From Chlorobium sp. (GTDB lineage: Bacteria; Bacteroidota; Chlorobiia; Chlorobiales; Chlorobiaceae): a stretch of 64,000 nucleotides of DNA. The notes below the pieces were generated by a model. The model was not told the DNA's origin. It worked only from the letters and a program-made list of their open reading frames with translations, and made no database searches. This document shows, in pieces, positions 58,364 to 64,000 of this stretch. Position 1 is the stretch's first letter. The number at the start of each line of letters is the position of its first letter. The stretch covers positions 28,892-92,891 of the forward strand of contig JANQHQ010000046.1 in assembly GCA_028282595.1 (NCBI GenBank), given 5' to 3'. The position numbers were made by a program, and so were the translations under genes.

Positions 58364-58635
58364 GGGTGTTCGCGAAGTGAGGCGCGAAAGCCTGTTTTCA
58401 GTGCATATATGGTGGCAACTATTCCTGAATTATGCAAAAGAAAAAGGTTTTTGCACGGGCTGCGCCGTTCGGGGGGGGCGTTCGTGATCGTGGCGGAAAG
58501 GGAGCTTCGGTTTGTGTTGGCCATCTTGACGGAAAAATACGTATTTTAACTGTATTGCCGCCGCCGTTCTGCCGGTTGCGGGCGGCGGGCTCCCCCCGAC
58601 AGAACTGTTCAACGGTCAACAAGACAATGCATGTC

Positions 58636-59322
58636 ATGAAAAACCATCGATTCGTTCACGTGACCGGAGTCCTGCTGCTCTGCGCCGCTCTCGGTCTCTC
58701 GTTATCTTCCTGCCGGAAGCAGACGGAAGAAGCCGCTCCGGAGAAATCGGAAGAACCGGCCGTGAGCGGAGACGGAGCTCTGCAGCCGGAGACGGACAGC
58801 CTGGCGCCTGAGCCGCCGGGCGAAGCGGTGCCGGACACCCTTGAAGAGAGTTTCGCTGCGCCTCCTGCACCGGAGGGGGACACGCTGGCCGTTCCGGAGT
58901 ATGGCGGCGATTCCATCGCGCTCTCGGGTCCGGAGCAGCTTTTGAGCTTTACCGCCGAGTCGGGGGAGCCCGGTTTCGGGGCTCTGTCTCCAGGGGCTGT
59001 CGAACCGCCCCGGGTGCCGCAGACGTGGCCGGAAGCGATGCCCGGCGAATTTCCGGAGTTTACCGACGGCAAGATCGTGACCGTGCAGACGACCGATACG
59101 CCCGGCATGACCATGTGGAGCATGACGTTCGAGGAGGTGCCGGACCGGGTGGTCGGAAAGTACGACGAGGCCCTGAAAGCGAAGGGTTTTCAGACCATGG
59201 CGACCATCAATACGATCGACGGTCGTGAGGTCGGCAGCATAACCGCCAGGAAAGGGAAACTCTATCTGGCGTTCATGGTCGGAGAGGGAACCGCGAACCT
59301 GTCGGCCAACCAGTCGAAATAA
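58636..59322 (+). CDS. Lipoprotein with Pro/Glu-rich linker
   Basis: A 228-residue predicted lipoprotein. Signal peptide ...VTGVLLLCAALGLSLSSC with lipobox Cys near 25. Residues 26-130 are low-complexity Glu/Pro (EEAAPEKSEEPAVSGDGALQ), a likely envelope-spanning linker. A small folded C-terminal part follows (PGEFPEFTDGKIVTVQTTDT ... YDEALKAKGFQTMATINTID ... GKLYLAFMVGEGTANLS). Upstream (58534-58547) is a palindrome AAAATACGTATTTT near the likely promoter. Family not recognised. Confidence 0.75.
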   Translation: MKNHRFVHVTGVLLLCAALGLSLSSCRKQTEEAAPEKSEEPAVSGDGALQPETDSLAPEPPGEAVPDTLEESFAAPPAPEGDTLAVPEYGGDSIALSGPEQLLSFTAESGEPGFGALSPGAVEPPRVPQTWPEAMPGEFPEFTDGKIVTVQTTDTPGMTMWSMTFEEVPDRVVGKYDEALKAKGFQTMATINTIDGREVGSITARKGKLYLAFMVGEGTANLSANQSK

Positions 59323-59327
59323 ACGGG

Positions 59328-59885
59328 TTATTCCGCCGCAGCGGTGGTGAACGTCAGTCTGTACTCACGGGCGGGAACCCCGCCGGGGTCCTTGAAGTTT
59401 TTCCGTTCCGGCGAGTTGATCAGGACGACGTAGGTTCTGCCGCTCTCCAGTTGTACGGGCAGCGTGCAGGTCGTACCGTCTTCCGAGTAGGCCGGTTCTC
59501 CGGTCGCCTTCGGAAAGGTTTCCTTCGATTCCGCCACCCACGACCAGCAGCCGTCGGCCATTTTCCGGTCGAAGGTTACCGAAAGCCCGGCGAGCGAGGG
59601 ATCGACACCCGTCGAGCCGTCGGCGGGGGAGGTGGAGACGACCGAAGGCGGGTTTTGCGGCTGTGGAGAGGGAACGGCTTCCCCTGGTTGCGGCCGGTAC
59701 TGCATGGTTATTCCTGCGATCACAAGGAAGAGCCCGACTGTTCCGGTGAAAGCAGGGCGTATCTTGTCGGTGACGGAGATCGCGCCGAACCGGCCGCCGG
59801 CGGCGAGAAACAGAAACAGAATGCCGGCGCCGATGAACACGAGGGGGAGCGGGGTTTCGGCCAGTTGCCGCAGAAGTTCGACCAT
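59328..59885 (-). CDS. Membrane-anchored protein with Ig-like (BIG_5) domain
   Basis: A 185-residue protein. Two N-terminal hydrophobic helices (LPLVFIGAGILFLFLAAGG and AFTGTVGLFLVIAGITMQY) are followed by a Pro-rich linker and an Ig-like module: VVSTSPADGSTGVDPSLAGLSVTFDRKMADGCWSWV ... REYRLTFTTAAAE, the SPADG-x-x-V pattern of BIG_5-type domains. It probably displays this domain on the periplasmic side. Convergent with the lipoprotein gene, five bases apart. Confidence 0.75.
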   Translation of the reverse strand: MVELLRQLAETPLPLVFIGAGILFLFLAAGGRFGAISVTDKIRPAFTGTVGLFLVIAGITMQYRPQPGEAVPSPQPQNPPSVVSTSPADGSTGVDPSLAGLSVTFDRKMADGCWSWVAESKETFPKATGEPAYSEDGTTCTLPVQLESGRTYVVLINSPERKNFKDPGGVPAREYRLTFTTAAAE

Positions 59886-60007
59886 GGTGGTTGTGAGTGA
59901 AGTTGAAAATTATCCGTAAAAAAGATAACCATTTCAGGGCGTGAGTGCGCGGCGGTCTCGAAAAATTCTTTTTTCTTCCGGTTGTTTTTTCTATAGTGTA
60001 CGATTCC

Positions 60008-60081
60008 GGGCGGTTAGCTCAGCTGGTTAGAGCGCATGCTTCACACGCATGAGGTCACAGGTTCGAGTCCTGTATCGCCCA
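60008..60081 (+). tRNA. tRNA-Val (anticodon CAC)
   Basis: A complete cloverleaf: acceptor GGGCGGT/ATCGCCC, D-arm GCTC..GAGC, anticodon stem CATGC/GCATG with loop TTCACAC giving anticodon CAC (reads GTG), variable AGGTC and T-arm ACAGG-TTCGAGT-CCTGT. The full CCA is not encoded in the genome. The stop side of the 5-oxoprolinase gene lies 18 bp downstream. Confidence 0.96.
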
Positions 60082-60099
60082 CAGGTCTCGCGACGAGGT

Positions 60100-63000
60100 T
60101 CATTCCTTTCCATATCCGCCCCCGCCAGGCGTTTCGATCACGATCGTTTCTCCCGGCTCTACAATCCGGTCCACCCTTCCTTCCAGGCGAATTTCCCGGC
60201 CGTCCTCCGCGATGAGGCGGTTGACTCCCCTCATTCCCGGCTTTCCGCCATCGAGGCCGAAGGGGGAGGCCTTCCGCCGTTCCGAGATAACGGTCACCTG
60301 CATCGGCGTGTTGAAGAGAAGGGCGCGCCGCACGCCGTCTCCGCCCCGCCACCGTCCGGCGCCCCCCGAGCAGCGCCGGAGGGAAAAGCCGGTGACCGCC
60401 ACTTCCGGGAAACGTTCCTCCAGCACTTCCGGGTCGGTGATCCGGGTGTTGGTCATATGCACCTGTACACCCGAAGCGCCGCAGTGTCCCTCGAGAGCGC
60501 CCGAACCGCCGGGGATCGTTTCGTAGTACTGGCCGCCGCTGTCATCCGGGCGGCCGAACAGCAGGTTGTTCATGGTACCCTGCGAAGCGGCGGCTTTGCC
60601 GAGAGCCCCGAGCAGTACGTCCACGATGCGTTGCGAGGTTTCGACGTTGCCGACGGCGACGGCCGCCCGGTTCGAAGGATTGAGCAGCGATCCGCCGGGG
60701 ACGAGAATTTCGACCGGCTCGAGGCAGCCGGCATTGAGCGGAATGTCTTCCTCGATGAGCCCGCGCAGGACATACAGGACCGCGGCCCTCGTTACGGCTT
60801 GCGGAGCGTTTATGTTGCCGGGGTCTTCCGGAGAGGTGCCGGTGAAGTCGATGAGTGCCCGGGGTTTCTTCCCCTGTTCGGTCCGGACGGTGATCGAAAC
60901 GGCTATTTTCGCGCCGTTGTCCATCCTGTCCTCGAAGCCGGAATGGAAGAAGCCGCTCTCTCCGGCGATGTTCCCGAGGGCGCGCTGCATGGCGCGCCGG
61001 GCGTTGTCCTGGATGTAGCGCATGTAGCGTTCGACGACGTCGCGTCCGTAGCGTGCCATGATTCTCTGCAGCTCCGTTACGCCCCGGTTGTTCGCGGCTA
61101 CTTGCGCCTTCAGGTCCGAAAGCCGTTCTTCGATGTTGCGTGCAGGATAGGGGCCGGACGAGAGCAGCCGCCGCACCTCACGTTCCCTCAGGCGTCCGCC
61201 GCGCACCAGCAGAAAGTTGCCGATGACCACCCCTTCGTCCTCGATGCTCCGGCTCGACGGAGGCATGGAGCCCGGACGTATGCCGCCGATATCGGCATGG
61301 TGGCCGCGGTTGGCGAGGAAGAACGCAGGGGGACCGCCGTCGCTGAAGAATGGCGTTACGATGGTCATGTCCGGCAGATGCGAGCCTCCCCGGTGGGGAT
61401 CGTTGGCGAGATACATGTCCCCCTCGCGCATGCCGCTCCGGTTTTCGTCGATGATGTGGCGGACGGTGGCTTCCATCGCTCCGAGGTGTACGGGAATGTG
61501 CGGGGCGTTGGAGACCAGGTTGCCCTTCCCGTCGAACAGGGCGCACGAAAAATCGTGGCGCTCCTTCATGTTCACCGAGTGGGCGGTGTTCGAAAGGGTA
61601 TGGCCCATCTGTTCCGCGACGTTCATGAACAGGTTGTTGCACACTTCGAGCATGACCGGATCGGGTCCGGCGAAGGCTTCGGCTTCGTGCGCCCCGGCTT
61701 CCGTCGGGCCGTTTTTATTTTCGAGAACAACCGCCTCCCGGCCGTCGACCCGTGCGGCGAACCCTTTCTGAACGAGAAGCGTGAGCTGGTCGTCGGCGAT
61801 CATGGCCGGTCCGTCGATGCAATCCCCCGGCGAGAGCCTTGTCCGGTCGAAGACCGGAACCTGCTCGAACCCCGAGTCGATCCAGACCGGGCGGGAAAAC
61901 ACGGCCTCGGACTTCCGTACCTGTCTCGTGGGGGTATCCCGGTCGAATTCGTCCGGCGCAAGGGAGGTCGCGATCCGGGTTTCGGTTCGCATGTTGACCA
62001 CTTCGGGCGCGGGATCGTCGGGCCTGAAGCCGAAGCGTGCGAGATACTCCCGTTCGAATGCGCGGCGTATTTCCCCGGCGCTCTTGAAAACGATGGTGTC
62101 GCCGGTTCCCGACGCGCACGGTATCGGGAGCCAGGTGTCGGCTCCCCTGGGCCTCATGTCGAGCGAGACGGTCGTCAGGGGCTCCGTTCCGGAGGCGCTC
62201 CGCAATGTGTGGATCACGGGCAGGGCAGAGGTTTTGGCCGCCCCGAGAAGGGTTCGGGGCAGATCGGCCGTCAACGGGCGCATGACAGCCCGGACCGTGC
62301 GCTCCGTCCTGTCCGCCACGGCTATGCCGTAGGCCGACAGGACGCTCGAGTGCAACGGAACGACTACCGTGCCGATGTCGAGAAGGTTGGCGATATCGCA
62401 GGCGTGCTGGGAGGCGGCGCCCCCGAAAGAGACCAGCGCGTGGCGGCGGATGTCGTAGCCGCGCGCGACGGAGATTTTTTTCATCGCCCGGCACATGGTT
62501 TCGTTGGCGACCCTCAGAAATCCCGCCGCGAGTTCGGGAGGGGAGTAGGATATGCCGGTCTCTCTCTCTATCCGTTCGGTCAATGCGGTAAACAGTTTCC
62601 GGGCGGCCTCGATGTCCGGCATGCGGTCGCGGGTCTTGCCGAACGTGCGGGGCATGAATTCTGGAACGATTCTGCCGAGCAGCATATTCGCGTCCGTGAC
62701 GGTCAGGGGGCCTCCGAGCCCGTAACAGGCGGGCCCGGGGTCGGAGCCGGCCGATTCGGGGCCTGTGCGCAGTCTTTCGCCGTCGAATGTGAGAATGGAC
62801 CCGCCTCCGGAGGCGACGGTTTCCACGTCGAGCATGTCGGTATGGAACGGCACGCCGTCGATGGAGCTCTCGAAGACATGGTTGTAAGCGCCGTCGTAAC
62901 GCGAGACGTCGGTCGACGTGCCACCCATGTCGAAACCGATGGACTGGGGAATTTCAAGACGTTTCGCTATCGAGGAGAAGCCGATGACTCCTCCGGCCGG

Positions 63001-63789
63001 ACCGGAAAGAATGGTATCCTTTGCCTTCAGAAGGTTCGCGTCAACGAGGCCGCCCGAACTCTGCATGAACTCGATGGCGACCTCTCCCACGAGCCGCTTC
63101 AGGGTTTGCGCGTAGGCGAACAGCACCGGGCCGAGATAGGCCTCGATCATGGTTGTCTGGCCCCGCTTGAGAAAATTGAGCAGCGGCATGACCTCGTGCG
63201 AGAGGATCACATGCCGGAATCCGGCTTTTTCCAGGGCGATCCGGCCGAGGAGTTGTTCATGCGCCGGATTTTTCCACGAGTGTTTCAGAACTATGGCAAG
63301 GTTGTCGAATCCGCTCTTTCGTATCCGCTCGAGCGTCTTTTCCGCCCCACCGATATCGAGAGGTGCGATCACCCGCCCACGGGCGTCGACGGTTTCCCGG
63401 ACGCCCTCGACAAGGGAGTAGAGCGGCGGCGGCTTCTCGACCTTCAGATTGAACAGTTCGGGGCGCGCGCCGTTTCCTATGGCGAGCAGGTCTTCGAAAC
63501 CGGCCGTTGTGCAGAGAGCCGTCGGCTCGCCTTTTCGCTCGAGCAGTGCGTTCGTTGCGACGGTCGTGCCGATGCGCAGTACGTCGATGACCGAAGCGTC
63601 GAGCCGTTCCCCGGGCGCGATATTGAGCATCCGCCGTATGCCCTCGACTCCGGCGTCTTCATAGGTGTCCGATACCGAGAGCAGCTTTCCGGTATGCAGG
63701 GCGCCGCCGGGCGCGATACCGACGATATCGGTGAAGGTCCCTCCCCGGTCAACGGCGAAGCGCCATCGCCCGCAGTGTTCTCGATCCAT
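60100..63789 (-). CDS. Fused hydantoinase A/B protein (5-oxoprolinase-like)
   Basis: ATP-dependent 5-oxoprolinase-type enzyme, 1229 residues, with both subunits fused. The HyuA part begins FAVDRGGTFTDIVGIAPGG (ASKHA phosphate motif), then IGTTVATNALLERKGEPTALC, LSGPAGGVIGFSSIAKRLEIP and GFDMGGTSTDVSRYDGAY. The HyuB part starts around residue 690 (GPDPVMLEVCNNLFMNVAEQ; PHIPVHLGAMEATVRHII; NDPHRGGSHLPDMTIVTPFF) and ends GRVDRIVEPGETIVIETPGGGGYGKE. Size matches eukaryotic/bacterial OplA. It converts 5-oxoproline to glutamate in known relatives; hydantoin-like substrates are possible. ATG 63789 is selected over an upstream extension. Confidence 0.92.
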   Translation of the reverse strand: MDREHCGRWRFAVDRGGTFTDIVGIAPGGALHTGKLLSVSDTYEDAGVEGIRRMLNIAPGERLDASVIDVLRIGTTVATNALLERKGEPTALCTTAGFEDLLAIGNGARPELFNLKVEKPPPLYSLVEGVRETVDARGRVIAPLDIGGAEKTLERIRKSGFDNLAIVLKHSWKNPAHEQLLGRIALEKAGFRHVILSHEVMPLLNFLKRGQTTMIEAYLGPVLFAYAQTLKRLVGEVAIEFMQSSGGLVDANLLKAKDTILSGPAGGVIGFSSIAKRLEIPQSIGFDMGGTSTDVSRYDGAYNHVFESSIDGVPFHTDMLDVETVASGGGSILTFDGERLRTGPESAGSDPGPACYGLGGPLTVTDANMLLGRIVPEFMPRTFGKTRDRMPDIEAARKLFTALTERIERETGISYSPPELAAGFLRVANETMCRAMKKISVARGYDIRRHALVSFGGAASQHACDIANLLDIGTVVVPLHSSVLSAYGIAVADRTERTVRAVMRPLTADLPRTLLGAAKTSALPVIHTLRSASGTEPLTTVSLDMRPRGADTWLPIPCASGTGDTIVFKSAGEIRRAFEREYLARFGFRPDDPAPEVVNMRTETRIATSLAPDEFDRDTPTRQVRKSEAVFSRPVWIDSGFEQVPVFDRTRLSPGDCIDGPAMIADDQLTLLVQKGFAARVDGREAVVLENKNGPTEAGAHEAEAFAGPDPVMLEVCNNLFMNVAEQMGHTLSNTAHSVNMKERHDFSCALFDGKGNLVSNAPHIPVHLGAMEATVRHIIDENRSGMREGDMYLANDPHRGGSHLPDMTIVTPFFSDGGPPAFFLANRGHHADIGGIRPGSMPPSSRSIEDEGVVIGNFLLVRGGRLREREVRRLLSSGPYPARNIEERLSDLKAQVAANNRGVTELQRIMARYGRDVVERYMRYIQDNARRAMQRALGNIAGESGFFHSGFEDRMDNGAKIAVSITVRTEQGKKPRALIDFTGTSPEDPGNINAPQAVTRAAVLYVLRGLIEEDIPLNAGCLEPVEILVPGGSLLNPSNRAAVAVGNVETSQRIVDVLLGALGKAAASQGTMNNLLFGRPDDSGGQYYETIPGGSGALEGHCGASGVQVHMTNTRITDPEVLEERFPEVAVTGFSLRRCSGGAGRWRGGDGVRRALLFNTPMQVTVISERRKASPFGLDGGKPGMRGVNRLIAEDGREIRLEGRVDRIVEPGETIVIETPGGGGYGKE

Positions 63790-64000
63790 CCGCTGTTTAT
63801 CGTGTGTCCCGTCCTGAAATAGTTGACGGTTTTTACGCTGCACGTACCACCTGTTACCGTAAAGAAATACATTCGATTCCGAAACCCGATCCCGACCCCG
63901 ACCTCCGAAAGATAACATCGGGGTTCGCCGTCGGCGTCGGTATCGCTATCGAAACCACCGCCGGTTCGAGCAGACACGAAACCTCTGTTCATCGGCAACC

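Noticed and set aside
60008..60100. tRNA-Val as an attachment site for an integrated island
   Set aside because: No integrase nearby and no repeated tRNA 3' end was found in the window.
60049..63822. A 1257-codon open frame on the plus strand opposite the 5-oxoprolinase gene
   Set aside because: It is the antisense shadow of a fully recognisable HyuA/HyuB protein; its translation is Arg/Gly/His-rich with no domain, and it starts inside the tRNA.
1..64000. CRISPR arrays, insertion sequences with transposases, prophage
   Set aside because: No regularly spaced direct repeats, no transposase or phage structural genes seen. The 'phage holin family' protein at 18.1 kb is a common chromosomal membrane protein.

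Overview
The window most likely comes from a green sulfur bacterium (Chlorobiaceae, Chlorobium/Prosthecochloris type). The evidence is bacteriochlorophyll genes (bchC, and a bciA-type 8-vinyl reductase), a small chlorosome-envelope-like protein, and a GC-rich housekeeping complement. The assignment is by recognition of families; no search was run.

Region by region. 1-3.1 kb: a YdbL/YnbE pair, a DUF2141 protein and a two-gene Fe-S scaffold (smsB/smsC-like). 3.3-7.1 kb: thioredoxin-TPR protein, 5'-nucleotidase, DUF4292 lipoprotein, RlmI-type methyltransferase. 7.1-7.9 kb: nickel superoxide dismutase with its dedicated S26-type protease. 8.3-14.5 kb: coaE, tatC, a long-chain polyprenyl diphosphate synthase, a PASTA protein, a DUF2934 protein with a histone-like tail, and a CLC channel with CBS domains. 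14.5-18.5 kb: half of a BmpA/YufO-type ABC importer next to bchC. 18.6-25.8 kb: radA, folD, a DUF3109 protein, rpoN, hslV, hslU, aroQ. 26-33.4 kb: outer-membrane protein, TPR protein, DoxX, priA, adk, a basic-tailed unknown and rlmN.

33.4-42.7 kb is the accessory part. It holds three related atypical SDR genes (one with a large in-frame internal deletion), an FkbM methyltransferase interrupted exactly at an A_AAA_AAG slippery heptamer, a VOC protein, two GNAT acetyltransferases, a beta-lactamase-fold hydrolase, a SET-domain remnant, an M48 peptidase and an OGG1-type glycosylase. 42.9-49.8 kb has a divergent KamA-family radical SAM enzyme, a WYL regulator, an acyl-CoA synthetase, an FabG-like SDR and an RRM protein. 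50.4-54.7 kb has a NAL1-like serine protease followed by a free copy of its N-terminal domain, a chlorosome-type protein and pepD. 54.8-56.4 kb is a compact RiPP locus: a 41-residue Cys-containing precursor, an intergenic hairpin and a SPASM radical SAM maturase. 56.6-64 kb has bciA, a YdcF protein, a lipoprotein, tRNA-Val(CAC) and a fused 5-oxoprolinase.

Six copies of a 119-151 bp inverted-repeat element (tips AGGGCACCTCTA / TAGAGGTGCCCT) lie between 26.6 and 52.4 kb, several flush with gene 3' ends. The bases next to the tips differ between copies but stay complementary within a copy. This covariation, the RiPP locus, the protease/free-prodomain pair, the putative recoded FkbM gene and the nickel SOD are the observations most worth following up.
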